Assembly (NCBI GenBank): GCA_000200715.1
Contig: DP000238.1
Span: forward strand, 1,414,009 to 1,478,008
Direction: 5' to 3'
Source: Cenarchaeum symbiosum A
GTDB lineage: Archaea > Thermoproteota > Nitrososphaeria > Nitrososphaerales > Nitrosopumilaceae
Length of the DNA stretch: 64,000 nt
Shown one piece after another: positions 24,574 through 33,900 of the stretch. How positions within the stretch are numbered: the stretch's first letter is position 1; each line of letters begins with the position of its first letter. The position numbers and the translations under genes are program-made. Under the pieces are notes generated by a model. That model was given only the letters and a program-made list of their open reading frames with translations. It had not been told where the DNA came from and searched no databases.

Positions 24574-25407
24574 CTAACCGGACACTTCCGGTTCGTCCAT
24601 TGTATCGTTGATGTACGCATGCAGCATCGCTTTTGTGTTAAACGTGGCCCCAAAGGAACCCCTGCCGTCGATGGATATTATCCCGCCACTGCCGCGGGGA
24701 AACAGGCCCAGCTCCGTGATGACCGTTTTCGACGCCTCCTGGGCGGCCATGCCGCCTGCCATCAAGCTGCAGCACCTGCCTGCAATGCCCGCTTTCATTA
24801 TGATGTCGCCGTCGCCGGTGGAGACTGCCGCCCCCGCCCTGTCCGCATAGTATCCCGCACCCACCACGGCCGAGTCACCCACCCTGCCGGGCAATTTCGA
24901 GACGGTTCCGCCGGTGGAGACGGCTGCGGCCGTGCCACCGCGGCTGTCCAGTACGGCCGCTCCGACCGTGCCGAACTTGCCGGGTTCCGTGGAAATCTCC
25001 CGGGGCCGTATCTCATACGGGGCAATCCCGTGCAAGAGGGCAAACTCGAGGGCCCATTCGGCCACCATCAGCGAGTGTTCTGATTTCTTCATTACGGCCG
25101 ATGCCGCGGTGACGGGATTTTTTACTCCATATATGGCGCCCACCGCGCCACATTCGAGGGATTGGCCGTCCATTATGCCTGCATCCATCTGGATGGTCCC
25201 GTCCTGTGCGGGATATGACCCTGTACCTGCGTTGAACAGGCCGCTGTCCTCCATGAGTACAACCGCACGTTCTGCCGCATCGGTCGCGCCAAGCCCGCCG
25301 CCTATCTCTTTCCATGTAGAGGCCGCCATGTCTCGCATAAAGGCCCTCTTCTTATCGTCATCGGGGCCCCGGTTGCCCGCGCCACCGTGTATTATCAGTC
25401 CCGGCAT
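24574..25407 (-). CDS. Isoaspartyl peptidase / L-asparaginase (Ntn hydrolase)
   Basis: Plant-type asparaginase that removes isoaspartyl residues or hydrolyses asparagine after self-cleavage. Visible motifs: HGGAG at the N-terminus, LFNAGTGSYPAQDGTIQMDA, the autoproteolysis site with its nucleophile Thr in KFGTVGAAVLDSRGGTAAAV, and GRVGDSAVVGAGYYAD. The length of 277 residues is slightly short of bacterial forms but complete. It stands alone with no operon partner. Confidence 0.93.
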   Translation of the reverse strand: MPGLIIHGGAGNRGPDDDKKRAFMRDMAASTWKEIGGGLGATDAAERAVVLMEDSGLFNAGTGSYPAQDGTIQMDAGIMDGQSLECGAVGAIYGVKNPVTAASAVMKKSEHSLMVAEWALEFALLHGIAPYEIRPREISTEPGKFGTVGAAVLDSRGGTAAAVSTGGTVSKLPGRVGDSAVVGAGYYADRAGAAVSTGDGDIIMKAGIAGRCCSLMAGGMAAQEASKTVITELGLFPRGSGGIISIDGRGSFGATFNTKAMLHAYINDTMDEPEVSG

Positions 25408-25639
25408 GCCACATGTAACATGAGCAGGTATTTTAGATTCACCCCGTCGATTATGCAGGTGCGGGGTATCTCCGCATGCCCCACCGTTCCGGGCGCCGGC
25501 GACATGCCCGGTCCCTTGTCGCGCCCGCAGATATGGTGCCAGCGTATCCGACCCCGATTGGCGCCATCACCGGCCGGGGGACAGGCGCCACGCAGGGCAC
25601 GATGATTGATTTATATCCGCTATTCCGCCCCGACGCTGC

Positions 25640-25924
25640 ATGCATGCCCGGCTGGTCAGCGCCTCGCAGAAAGAGGCCAACCTCTCCATAAGGGAATCCG
25701 ACATAGGCATACTGTACATAGTGCAGCATGAACTGCTCAAAAAGTCCGGGATCGAGTTTGCAGGCGTCATACTAAAGCACCAGCTTACCAGCGAGATCTG
25801 GATGAGGGTCAACACGTCAAGCGGCAGCCCCGTAAAGGCGATAACCGATGCGGCTGATGCATCCGTCAGCACCTTTGGCGATCTGGAGAAACTGTTCAAG
25901 TCAAAGATCAAGGTAGACAAATGA
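25640..25924 (+). CDS. rpoL: DNA-directed RNA polymerase subunit L
   Basis: Archaeal Rpb11 homologue, which pairs with subunit D in the assembly platform. The 94-residue product has the Rpb11 core ILYIVQHELLKKSGIEFAGV, then ILKHQLTSEIWMRVNTSSGS. A TATA-like GATTTATATCC (about 25605-25615) sits about 25 bases before the ATG. Its stop overlaps the TFS start as ATGA, so polymerase subunit and cleavage factor are co-translated. Confidence 0.9.
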   Translation: MHARLVSASQKEANLSIRESDIGILYIVQHELLKKSGIEFAGVILKHQLTSEIWMRVNTSSGSPVKAITDAADASVSTFGDLEKLFKSKIKVDK

Positions 25925-26232
25925 GGTTCTGCCCCAAGTGCGAAGACAGGCTTAGAAAGAACGGCGACGCATCCGTCTGCCCCAAGTGCGGATACACAGA
26001 GTCCGCGGCCCGCGGGCCCACCAAGGCAAAGCCTGCCGAGGGCACGCCCGAGATCAACGTGCTAGACGGACCGGTGGACGAGAAGCTCCTGTCTACGATC
26101 AAGATCGAGTGCGAAAAGTGCGGGCATGGGGAGGCCGTCTGGTGGATGCTCCAGACCAGGAGTGCCGACGAGCCCACGACACAGTTCTACCGGTGCATAA
26201 AGTGCAGCCACACGTGGAGATCCTATGCATGA
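25921..26232 (+). CDS. tfs: Transcript cleavage factor TFS (TFIIS/Rpb9-like)
   Basis: Stimulates RNA cleavage in backtracked polymerase. The N-terminal zinc ribbon is CPKCEDRLRKNGDASVCPKC. The C-terminal ribbon is CEKCGHGEAVWWMLQ...YRCIKC, and between its cysteine pairs lies the acidic hairpin RSADEPTTQF needed for catalysis. The 103-residue length is standard. It forms an operon with rpoL (four-base overlap). Confidence 0.95.
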   Translation: MRFCPKCEDRLRKNGDASVCPKCGYTESAARGPTKAKPAEGTPEINVLDGPVDEKLLSTIKIECEKCGHGEAVWWMLQTRSADEPTTQFYRCIKCSHTWRSYA

Positions 26233-26304
26233 TCCCCGCACTCGCGGCTCTGATCAGCCCTAGGCATTAGACTTTTAATAAAGCCGTAGAACAGCCGTTG
26301 CAGG

Positions 26305-27051
26305 TTGGCATTTTCTGCAAAGACGAGCGGATCGGACGATCTCAAGGCTATAATCTCCGCGATCTCCACCCTTGTCGAAGAAGCCACTTTTGTGGCCACC
26401 GCCGAGGGGATCACCTTCCGCGGCATGGACCCCTCCCACGTGGCATTGATCGACATATCCTGGCCCAACTCGGCCTTTGAAAAGTACGAGTGCGACAGCA
26501 ACATAAAGTTCGGCGTCAGGATAGACGAGTTTACAAAGCTGATCAAGAGGGCCGACAAAAAGGACAGCATAACCATCAGCGTCTCCAAGGACAGCATGCT
26601 GCTGATAGATATAGGCTCCAACAAAAAGTACAAGATAAGGCTGATAGAGAGCTCCGCCACCGATACTCCACTCCCAAAGATAAGCTATGATGCCAAGATA
26701 GAGCTGGCCACTACATCGTTTGAAAAGATACTAGGGGACGTGCAGGTCGTCTCGGACTACCTTACCATAAAGGCAAAGCCGACAGGCGTCGAGTTCGCCG
26801 GCAAGGGGGACTCGGGCGAGGCTGCAATCGACGTCAAAAAGGACGACGACAGCATGGAGGCGCTCAAGGTAAAAAAAGAATCAGAGGGCACGTACAGTCT
26901 AGAGTACCTCAACCCGATAGTCAGGGCGGTCGGCGGCGCGGCAGGCTCGGTCACCTGCGAGTTCTCTGACGCAAAGCCGCTCAGGGTAGAGTTCAAGGTG
27001 GCCAACATAGGAAGAATCCACTTTTACCTGGCCCCGCGGGTCAGCAGCTGA
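26305..27051 (+). CDS. pcn: DNA polymerase sliding clamp PCNA
   Basis: A 248-residue toroidal clamp that tethers polymerase, FEN1 and ligase. Recognisable parts: the N-terminal FRGMDPSHVALIDI, the interdomain connecting loop region DTPLPKISYDAKIELATTSF, and the C-terminal GRIHFYLAPRVSS. The start is TTG at 26305, supported by the TATA-like TTTTAATAAA (about 26272-26281) 25-30 bases before it. Aspartokinase follows 25 bases downstream. Confidence 0.96.
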   Translation: MAFSAKTSGSDDLKAIISAISTLVEEATFVATAEGITFRGMDPSHVALIDISWPNSAFEKYECDSNIKFGVRIDEFTKLIKRADKKDSITISVSKDSMLLIDIGSNKKYKIRLIESSATDTPLPKISYDAKIELATTSFEKILGDVQVVSDYLTIKAKPTGVEFAGKGDSGEAAIDVKKDDDSMEALKVKKESEGTYSLEYLNPIVRAVGGAAGSVTCEFSDAKPLRVEFKVANIGRIHFYLAPRVSS

Positions 27052-27076
27052 GAACAGGTACTGCAGGTGCGGCAGT

Positions 27077-28489
27077 TTGAGGCTGGTCATAAAATACGGG
27101 GGGACGTCGATGGACGAGCCCGGCAAGATAAGGGACGCCGCGGCATTTGTGGCCTCGCAGGGGGGCGAGGTGGTGGCCGTCTGCTCGGCCGCCAGCGGAA
27201 CCACAGACAACCTCATGGGCATATCAGGCCTGATAAGAAAGGGAGACGGAAAGGGCGCCAGGGCTGCAGCAGACGGGATCATGCGGTATACGAGGGAGCT
27301 GGCCGAGGGGGCGGTCTCTGTAGAAGAGGACAGGGAGAGGCTCTCGGCGGCGCTCGACGGGGCTCTTGCGGAGCTCAACGGGCTGATAGACGGGATGGCC
27401 CTGCTCGGAGAAGTCACGCCGCGCTCGTCGGACTATCTGTTGTCCTTCGGTGAGAGGCTCTCGTCGGAGATTCTCGCATCAGCCATAAGCGAGCGGGACA
27501 GAAAGGCGGAGGCCCTTGCGGGAAACGAGGCGGGCATTGTAACCGATTCGAACTTTGGCGGTGCGAGGCCGCTGATGGATACCACAGGCCTGCGCGTATC
27601 CAAAAAGATAGGCGGGCTGCTCTTGGAAGGCGTCATCCCGGTGGTGGGGGGATTCGTGGGGGCCGACCAGTACGGGAGGATCACCACGCTGGGCAGGGGC
27701 GGCACGGACTATACCGCCACGACGGTGGGCGCCAGCATAAAGGCCGACGAGATCTGGCTGATGAGCGATATGGACGGGCTGATGACGGCGAACCCAAGGG
27801 TTGTGGGCGGGGCCAGGGTGCTCGACGAGGTGTCGTATGCTGAGGCAGTGGAGATGGCCATGTTTGGCGCCAAGCAGATCCACCCGAGGACGTTTGAGCC
27901 GTTAATGGGCACAAGGATTCCCATGAGGATAAGGAGCGCCGTCAACACGGGAAACCCCGGCACGCTGGTCACCGCGTCCCCGGGGCCAGAATCGGGCAGG
28001 ACCATCAAGTGCGTAAGCGCGCTGCGCCACAACGCGCTAATCGACATCAGGGGCGGCGGCATGGTCGGCGAGGCCGGCACCGCAGCAGGCATATTCTCGA
28101 CGCTGGCCGGCGCCGGCGTAAACGTGATGATGATCTCGCAGAACCCGTCCGAGTCCAGCATCACCGTTGTCATCAAAAAATCCGACATGGACAGGGCGGT
28201 GGACGCGCTGGAGATAGGCCTGGCGGGCAAGGTCATCAAAAAGCTCGAGGTCACCCCGGACGTGGCGATTGTAGCGCTGATAGGATCCGGCATGCGCGGG
28301 ACGGTGGGGATTGCATCCAGGGTCTTTGGGGCGGCAGCCAGCAAGGGCCTCAACGTGGTGATGATCACCCAGGGCTCCTCCGAGCTCAACCTGGCGTTTG
28401 TAGTAGGGGATGACGACTGCTGGGAGGCGGTAAGGGCCCTTCACGACGAGTTCGGCCTCGGGGCGCCGGGCGGCCGGGCTGCAGGCTGA
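27077..28489 (+). CDS. lysC: Aspartate kinase with two ACT domains
   Basis: Phosphorylates aspartate as the first step toward threonine, methionine and (where made this way) lysine. The N-terminal motif is VIKYGGTSM, with LLSFGERLSSEILAS and GRGGTDYTATTVGASIKADE in the kinase domain. Two ACT regulatory domains lie in the last 150 residues (TAAGIFSTLAGAGVNVMMIS and GIASRVFGAAASKGLNVVMI). The start is TTG at 27077. At 470 residues it is a monofunctional archaeal form. Because lysW is present at 53.9 kb, lysine may be made by the LysW route, which would leave this enzyme for threonine/methionine (inference). Confidence 0.94.
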   Translation: MRLVIKYGGTSMDEPGKIRDAAAFVASQGGEVVAVCSAASGTTDNLMGISGLIRKGDGKGARAAADGIMRYTRELAEGAVSVEEDRERLSAALDGALAELNGLIDGMALLGEVTPRSSDYLLSFGERLSSEILASAISERDRKAEALAGNEAGIVTDSNFGGARPLMDTTGLRVSKKIGGLLLEGVIPVVGGFVGADQYGRITTLGRGGTDYTATTVGASIKADEIWLMSDMDGLMTANPRVVGGARVLDEVSYAEAVEMAMFGAKQIHPRTFEPLMGTRIPMRIRSAVNTGNPGTLVTASPGPESGRTIKCVSALRHNALIDIRGGGMVGEAGTAAGIFSTLAGAGVNVMMISQNPSESSITVVIKKSDMDRAVDALEIGLAGKVIKKLEVTPDVAIVALIGSGMRGTVGIASRVFGAAASKGLNVVMITQGSSELNLAFVVGDDDCWEAVRALHDEFGLGAPGGRAAG

Positions 28490-28611
28490 GGGCGCGCATT
28501 CAGGGCTGGCGGGGGTGCCTGATCCGTGCCTGTAAACAACCGGTGCGGCTGTTTTTGCACGGGCCCGGCGGCTAGACAATAAATTTAAGGCGTTATACGC
28601 GCGGTAGGGCG

Positions 28612-30213
28612 TTGAAGACAGCACTAATCCTGGCCGCGCTGGTCCTGTCATCTGGCGCGATAGTGGCAGCCACCCTTGCAGCAGACCAGCCCGCCCAGGC
28701 GGGCGTGACAAGAAAGATGCACTTTACCCAGACGGTTGAATCATCGCCGGATCCCGGCATGGACCGCGGGGGCGACCAGATGGCCATCATACTCTCCCCC
28801 AACGAGGGCACCCTCTATGACGGCTCGATGACCTATGCGGCCGACGGGCCGGTACAGGTGATGGTGCTCCACAGGATAGACGGGGATGGGTCCGGCGGGC
28901 AGGCCGTCTGGACGGTAGACGGGGAGGACCACTTTGCAGTATCTCTCATAGGGCCGGGCGCCTCCTCCGGCTCGTCTGAGTTTACGGGCTCGGCGCTTGC
29001 GCTCCACGCAGAAGACGGGTTTACGGCCACGGTCAGCGTGGACGGGTGGATGCGAGGGCAGCTCACCGAGGTGGTCGTGCAGACCGTGAATATAGAAGAG
29101 GAGGCCCCGCCGCTAAAGCTCTCAAGGGCCCGCGTCCCGGTGGAGATGCCCCTGGTCCACGGGCTGTATGGCGGGGAGGGCGTGCTGTATGTGCTGACCG
29201 ATGCCAGCGATCTAGAGTATTCGGCATTTGCGTCCGAGAGGATCGGATGGGATGTGGCGTTCTCGCCCCTGCTTGCAAACGCCACCGCGCCCGCACTATC
29301 CGACGTGTATGTATTTACGAACGGCGTCGAGGGCAACGGGTCGGGCAGATACCAGGATGATGTCTTTACCGATACGCCCGGGCAGCCCGGGGGGTACAGC
29401 CCGCTCAGGAGGGTAAACGAGGTGGAGTGGAAGTTCGGGCAGAACCCGGAGATGCTATCTTCTGCAGAGGAGGTGCTCGGCGCCGAAGAAGACGGCAGGG
29501 TGGAGATTGAAGATACCGGAATAGTGGCCAACATGCCGCATGTAAAGTGGCCCGACGGACAGATGGACGTAAGGGATAGCGCCGAGATTACTAGCGATTC
29601 CGAGTACGGCGGGGCGCAGCTGGCTGCGCTCGACGAGGCCAACATGACTGTAACCTTTGTGGCGCACAGGGGGTGGGGGCCCGACGGCAGGACCGTATAC
29701 CACATTATAACGGGCGCCACACCGGCTGGGCCCGCCGGCATGATGGGGGCAGTAGACTCGCCCGCGCTTGAGGACCTCGCAGGAGGAGCAGCGGCAGCAG
29801 CAGTATACCAGTTCAACAACGGGATAAGGGGCCCGGGCCCGCTGGGCTTCCAGCCGTCGGTATTCTCTACAGTAAGGGACGATGACAACTATACGCCCAT
29901 CTGGAGCGCCCTCCTGGTCAGCTGGGACGACCCGTCGGATGCGGCCATACTGGGCACGGTGGCAGATATAGAGGCGCTAGAGCCGGGCGAGGTGATAACC
30001 GTGGCTGCAGCCAGGCCCCTGAACAGCGCGCATGTAATCAACGCCCCGCTGGTGGACCCGTTCCAGATGCAAGAGGGCACAGATGCGGCAGATGACCAGG
30101 GCATGGCAGAAGACGGCGCGGATGAAGGCGGCCAGGATGCGGCAGAAGATGACCAAGCAGATGAAGACGGAGGGATGAATTCACAGGCCTCCGGAAACTC
30201 GACTGGCCCCTAG
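28612..30213 (+). CDS. Secreted acidic protein with a duplicated module
   Basis: A 533-residue extracellular protein: signal peptide (MKTALILAALVLSSGAIVAA), two related modules, and a strongly acidic tail (DAADDQGMAEDGADEGG-type). The duplication is visible by eye: VYVFTNGVEGNGSGRYQDDV in the first half against VYQFNNGIRGPGPLGFQPSV in the second. Similar secreted proteins are common in ammonia-oxidising archaea and may be copper-associated, but I cannot assign a function. The start is TTG at 28612 after a TATA-like AATAAATTTAAGG (about 28578-28590). Confidence 0.75.
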   Translation: MKTALILAALVLSSGAIVAATLAADQPAQAGVTRKMHFTQTVESSPDPGMDRGGDQMAIILSPNEGTLYDGSMTYAADGPVQVMVLHRIDGDGSGGQAVWTVDGEDHFAVSLIGPGASSGSSEFTGSALALHAEDGFTATVSVDGWMRGQLTEVVVQTVNIEEEAPPLKLSRARVPVEMPLVHGLYGGEGVLYVLTDASDLEYSAFASERIGWDVAFSPLLANATAPALSDVYVFTNGVEGNGSGRYQDDVFTDTPGQPGGYSPLRRVNEVEWKFGQNPEMLSSAEEVLGAEEDGRVEIEDTGIVANMPHVKWPDGQMDVRDSAEITSDSEYGGAQLAALDEANMTVTFVAHRGWGPDGRTVYHIITGATPAGPAGMMGAVDSPALEDLAGGAAAAAVYQFNNGIRGPGPLGFQPSVFSTVRDDDNYTPIWSALLVSWDDPSDAAILGTVADIEALEPGEVITVAAARPLNSAHVINAPLVDPFQMQEGTDAADDQGMAEDGADEGGQDAAEDDQADEDGGMNSQASGNSTGP

Positions 30214-30317
30214 ATGGCTCAGAGATTGCCTGAAGTGGCGTGCGAGCCCCCCCAAGCCCCCTCATGCGTGCCGCGGATGGCATGATTTTGCAGCCTGTAG
30301 AAACGCACTAAGCGGGT

Positions 30318-31397
30318 TCATTCGTAAGAACCAAGGTGGCTCTTGACGCGCTGTGATGCCAACTTGTACATTTTGGGGTCGTTTTCATAGGTAATCGACT
30401 TTCTGTTCTGGTTCATCGCTGCAATCATGGTGGTGGCGGAGCCCCCGAACGGGTCTAGGACCAGGTCCCCCTTGTCGCTCATAAGCTGGATTAACTCCTC
30501 CATCAGGCCGAGGGGCTTCTGCGTGGGGTGTATCCGCTGTGCCGGGGACGGAGACTTGTACGTAAAGACGTTGTGAACGGATTTGCCGTTGAACTTGGTG
30601 CTAGGCCTCTTGCCCATCACGGCCGACTCCCAGGCGCTGAGCATTTTGAACTTGTGGTTGAATGGCACGGGGTTCGTCTTGTGCCACACCAGAGCGTTTA
30701 CCGCCACGAATCCATTCCCGGACAGTATCTCCGTGTAATCCTTTATCTGCACATGGGCGCAGAATATCACGGCCCACCCCTTTATCTTTGGAAGCACGAC
30801 CTTGGTCCATGCGGCGGGGTCAGAATCGTGGTCCCATTCTCCAAACTCCCCCTTCGGCATGATAAAGTCCCCGCCATTTTTGCGCACCCGGCGCGGTATC
30901 TGCCTTTCAGTGGCATACGGACTGCTTATCCCGTATGGCGGGTCTGTAAGAAGCAGGTCCACCGAATTGTCCTTTAACTTGGCACACTCCACCATGCTGT
31001 CGGCGCATGACATGCGGTGTTTTTTCAGTTTCACATCGCCATGCACGATATCAGACCCAAGGCGGGCCTTGTTCCTTCTTGCGCCATTCTTCATCACAGT
31101 TATGGGCGTAAAGTCCGCTATCTTCATTTCATCATCTATGTTTACATGGCCTATCACCTTCTTGGTGCCATCCACCTGTATGTCGACTTTCCACTGCCCG
31201 CTGACTCTGCGTGCGTTGCCCACCGCCAGGCTGGTTCTCATCTTGCCGAATGTATTGTTTATCCATGTATTTGCCACAAACTTTAGCGCCGCCTTGTTGT
31301 CGAACTTGCCAGCCTGTTTGCGTCTTCCGTCAAGGCCCTTCTGAATCTTGATGTCAAGCTTGTTGCGGTCCATATTGCCTATGGACTGTTTCTTCAT
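30318..31397 (-). CDS. Orphan site-specific DNA methyltransferase (beta-type order)
   Basis: SAM-dependent N6-adenine or N4-cytosine DNA methyltransferase. The catalytic motif is LLTDPPYGIS (near residue 160 of 359) and the SAM-binding motif comes later as DPFGGSATTMIAAMNQNRKS, the beta-group order. HPTQKPLGLMEELIQLMSDK lies between them. The first 130 residues (WKVDIQVDGTKKVIGHVNID region) form an extra domain I do not recognise, perhaps for target or DNA binding. No restriction endonuclease is adjacent. The ATG at 31397 is five bases after the stop of a small upstream ORF. AT-richer than its neighbours; probably acquired. Confidence 0.87.
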   Translation of the reverse strand: MKKQSIGNMDRNKLDIKIQKGLDGRRKQAGKFDNKAALKFVANTWINNTFGKMRTSLAVGNARRVSGQWKVDIQVDGTKKVIGHVNIDDEMKIADFTPITVMKNGARRNKARLGSDIVHGDVKLKKHRMSCADSMVECAKLKDNSVDLLLTDPPYGISSPYATERQIPRRVRKNGGDFIMPKGEFGEWDHDSDPAAWTKVVLPKIKGWAVIFCAHVQIKDYTEILSGNGFVAVNALVWHKTNPVPFNHKFKMLSAWESAVMGKRPSTKFNGKSVHNVFTYKSPSPAQRIHPTQKPLGLMEELIQLMSDKGDLVLDPFGGSATTMIAAMNQNRKSITYENDPKMYKLASQRVKSHLGSYE

Positions 31398-31402
31398 CAA
31401 TT

Positions 31403-31585
31403 TTAACCGCCAGCCTTCCTTGCGGCTGCCATCCATCTGTTGTTTGCCTTGTCCATGTCCCGCTCTGTGCGGCCCCCGCCAAGCAAGCCGGGTTTTTTTG
31501 ACATGCCCGCGGGAACTGTGATCCTCAACGAGGTGCTCGTCGGTATGGCGGGTGTAAGAGATGTTATGTTGGTATCAAGTTTCAT
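31403..31585 (-). CDS. Small ORF upstream of the methyltransferase, 60 aa
   Basis: Begins MKLDTNITSLTPAIPTSTSL and continues RITVPAGMSKKPGLLGGGRT with a basic tail. A TATA-like GGTTATAATTC (minus strand, about 31607-31617) is placed about 25 bases before the ATG, making this the probable first gene of the methyltransferase transcript. The ITVPAG stretch faintly recalls AbrB-type proteins, but that is weak. It may be a small regulator or controller. Confidence 0.5.
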   Translation of the reverse strand: MKLDTNITSLTPAIPTSTSLRITVPAGMSKKPGLLGGGRTERDMDKANNRWMAAARKAGG

Positions 31586-31726
31586 GTGGATATAAGAAAC
31601 AATCTGAATTATAACCGTACCTATTAGCTGGGTAATACCGGAACGGCCTGCAGGAAATAAAAGGAAATTGTATTTGCCCGCATGTGCGGACGGGATGTGT
31701 CTTTGTTACAGGAGTCATAGTATGGC

Positions 31727-31915
31727 CTATTCATTTTCCAACTGCTTGAGCTCACGCTTCATTTCTCCAACCAGTTTTCTATGCATGTCTGACTGCTCCA
31801 ACATGTCAATTTCGAGCTCAAGTGCCCTCTTCTTGCATTCTTGCTCCCCTCGGCCCCACAGTACGCCTGGGGTTTCTTGCCCCCCTCTGTAAGCCGCCCA
31901 ACGGGCCGCGTTCAA
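31727..31915 (-). CDS. Possible small coiled-coil protein, 62 aa
   Basis: If it starts at TTG 31915, it encodes an N-terminal part with RGGQETPGVLWGRGEQECKK and a charged helical C-terminus (LELEIDMLEQSDMHRKLVGE, then MKRELKQLENE) that would form a coiled coil. No clear TATA-like box or family. It shares the methyltransferase's strand. Low confidence. Confidence 0.3.
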   Translation of the reverse strand: MNAARWAAYRGGQETPGVLWGRGEQECKKRALELEIDMLEQSDMHRKLVGEMKRELKQLENE

Positions 31916-32008
31916 AATGATACTTTGAAGACAGCCCTATCTCGTGGAGATCACATGCCGGCCAGATCCCCTAAAAGGATAAAATAAGTGCCGGCGCCCT
32001 GCGGGATC

Positions 32009-32794
32009 ATGGAGGGCAGGCTGTACATAGTGGGGGTAGGCCCCGGGCACCAGGACCACATGACGTTCCGGGCGAAACAGGCCATCGAGGAGAGCGACAC
32101 GATAATCGGGTACGAGACGTATGTAGGCCTGGTACGCGGCCTCATAGAGGGCAAGGAGATACACAGGTATGCCATGACGCAGGAGGTCGAGCGCGCCCAG
32201 CAGTGCATAGACCTTGCCAGGTCCGGGCGGACGGTCTCGCTTGTATCGAGCGGCGATCCGGGGATATACGGCATGGCCGGCCTCATATACGAGACGCTAG
32301 CCGAGCAGGGCTGGGACCCTGCATCCGGCATGCATGTAGAGGTCATACCCGGGGTCTCGGCGCTCAGCTCCTGCGCGTCCATAGTTGGATCCCCCCTGAT
32401 GACCGACTTTGCCGTAGTCAGCATGAGCGACCTGATGGTCCCGTGGGAGATCATAGCAAAGAGGGTCGAGGCCGCAGCCATCGGCGACTTTGTGACGGTG
32501 ATATACAACCCTGCGAGCAAGAAGCGGGTCCGGCAGCTCGCCGAGGCGCGCAAGATACTGCTAAAGCACAGAAAGCCGTCGACCCCGGTGGCGATAATAA
32601 AGGGCGCCTACAGGGACGCGCAGTCTGTCGTGATGACCGACCTTGGCAGCCTCGAAGAGCACGCCGAAATGCTCGGCATGACGTGCACGGTCATAGTTGG
32701 CAACTCGTCGACCTACAGCTACAGGGATCTTATGATCAACCCACGCGGATACAAGTCAAAGTATACGCTGGGCACTAGCCCCGGGAACCCATGA
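32009..32794 (+). CDS. cbiH: Precorrin-3B C17-methyltransferase
   Basis: SAM-dependent ring-contracting methyltransferase of corrin synthesis (CobJ/CbiH). Family motifs: LYIVGVGPGHQDHMTFRAKQ at the N-terminus, VSSGDPGIYGMAGLIYE, and VEVIPGVSALSSCASIVGSP. The product is 261 residues from the ATG at 32009. A TATA-like GGATAAAATAAG (about 31977-31988) precedes it. It stands apart from other cob genes in this window but supports cobalamin synthesis by this organism. Its 3' end overlaps the convergent tyrS by 20 bases. Confidence 0.93.
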   Translation: MEGRLYIVGVGPGHQDHMTFRAKQAIEESDTIIGYETYVGLVRGLIEGKEIHRYAMTQEVERAQQCIDLARSGRTVSLVSSGDPGIYGMAGLIYETLAEQGWDPASGMHVEVIPGVSALSSCASIVGSPLMTDFAVVSMSDLMVPWEIIAKRVEAAAIGDFVTVIYNPASKKRVRQLAEARKILLKHRKPSTPVAIIKGAYRDAQSVVMTDLGSLEEHAEMLGMTCTVIVGNSSTYSYRDLMINPRGYKSKYTLGTSPGNP

Positions 32795-33812
32795 TCCCCC
32801 GGATCTCCTCGCCAGGCGAGGCCTTGTCCGCCAGGCCCTCCACCAGCGGGACGACATACCGGGCGACCGACGACTTTAGGTCCGACGGGTGCAGGTCCCC
32901 CGAGCCGAACGCCGCCTCGAGCTCCGCGTACCCCGCATAGCTTGCGTTGCCCCCGAATTTTTCGGGGCGCTCTACCTCCATGGTCTTGTTCTCGTGGAAT
33001 ATTATCTGCCGCGCTATCTCGAGAAGCGGGTTGTTCTTTGTGTTTTTCTCCTCGCACCAGGCCTTTCTTATCTTTGAGCGCACCTCGTCGGATGTATCGT
33101 GCATGAATATCCCCGAGCCCGGGTCGGACTTGCTCATCTTGGCGGGCGCGGAGCTGTCCGCCGGCCGCGAAAGGCCGGGGAGCAGCCTCTGGTGGAGTGC
33201 CACTGGGACCTTCCAGCCCATCTTGGGGTAGATCTCCCGGACCAGCATGTGGATTCTTCTCTGGTCCATCCCCGCATGGGCAATGTCCACGTCCAGAAAG
33301 TGGATGTCGACTGCCTGCATGGCGGGGTATATCAGCTTGCCAAGGTCCAGCTTCTCGGCATCCTCCGACCTTCCCATTATCGTAAGGGCCCTCATTGTCC
33401 TGGCCAGGGGCATGTGCATTGTAAACCGGACAAGCTCCGTCCAGTATTCCGGGTGCTCGTCGTACAGATCAGTCCCGGTGATAATCTCGGCCGTGGGGCA
33501 GACTGCCCCAAACGCCCTCCTGTAATAGTCCGCCACCCGGGCGATCCTGTCCATGTCGCCCCCGAGCTTGTCGTTTATCATGGTGTGCCAGTCGGCAAGA
33601 AATATCGTACAGTCGACGCCGGCCTTTGCCAGGTCGTTTACCTTGTAGCCCGTGCTGACCAGGCTTCCAAGGTGCAGAAATCCCGAGATCTCGAGGCCTA
33701 TGTAATGCCGGGGATGTGCCTCCGAGCCGAGCAGCTCGTGCATTTCATCCTCGGTGACGATCTCCTCGGTGGGCGGCCTCCCCACCAGCTCCATCCTGCC
33801 CCACGTGTCCAT
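32775..33812 (-). CDS. tyrS: Tyrosyl-tRNA synthetase
   Basis: Class I synthetase of archaeal type, 345 residues. The HIGH-type motif is in HYIGLEISGFLHLGSLVSTG and the KMSKS motif in SSAPAKMSKSDPGSGI. Tyrosine-pocket features such as FLADWHTMINDKLGG and the DIAHAGMDQRRIHML segment favour TyrRS over the related TrpRS. The frame starts at ATG 33812. Its last 20 bases overlap the end of cbiH on the other strand. Confidence 0.94.
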   Translation of the reverse strand: MDTWGRMELVGRPPTEEIVTEDEMHELLGSEAHPRHYIGLEISGFLHLGSLVSTGYKVNDLAKAGVDCTIFLADWHTMINDKLGGDMDRIARVADYYRRAFGAVCPTAEIITGTDLYDEHPEYWTELVRFTMHMPLARTMRALTIMGRSEDAEKLDLGKLIYPAMQAVDIHFLDVDIAHAGMDQRRIHMLVREIYPKMGWKVPVALHQRLLPGLSRPADSSAPAKMSKSDPGSGIFMHDTSDEVRSKIRKAWCEEKNTKNNPLLEIARQIIFHENKTMEVERPEKFGGNASYAGYAELEAAFGSGDLHPSDLKSSVARYVVPLVEGLADKASPGEEIRGIMGSRG

Positions 33813-33900
33813 CCTCTACGGGCGTGCGGCCGAAAGCCTATAAACTGTTGGCAGCGGGGGCGGGGGTTATTTTGAAATATGCCGGATGCGGGGGGCCCGT

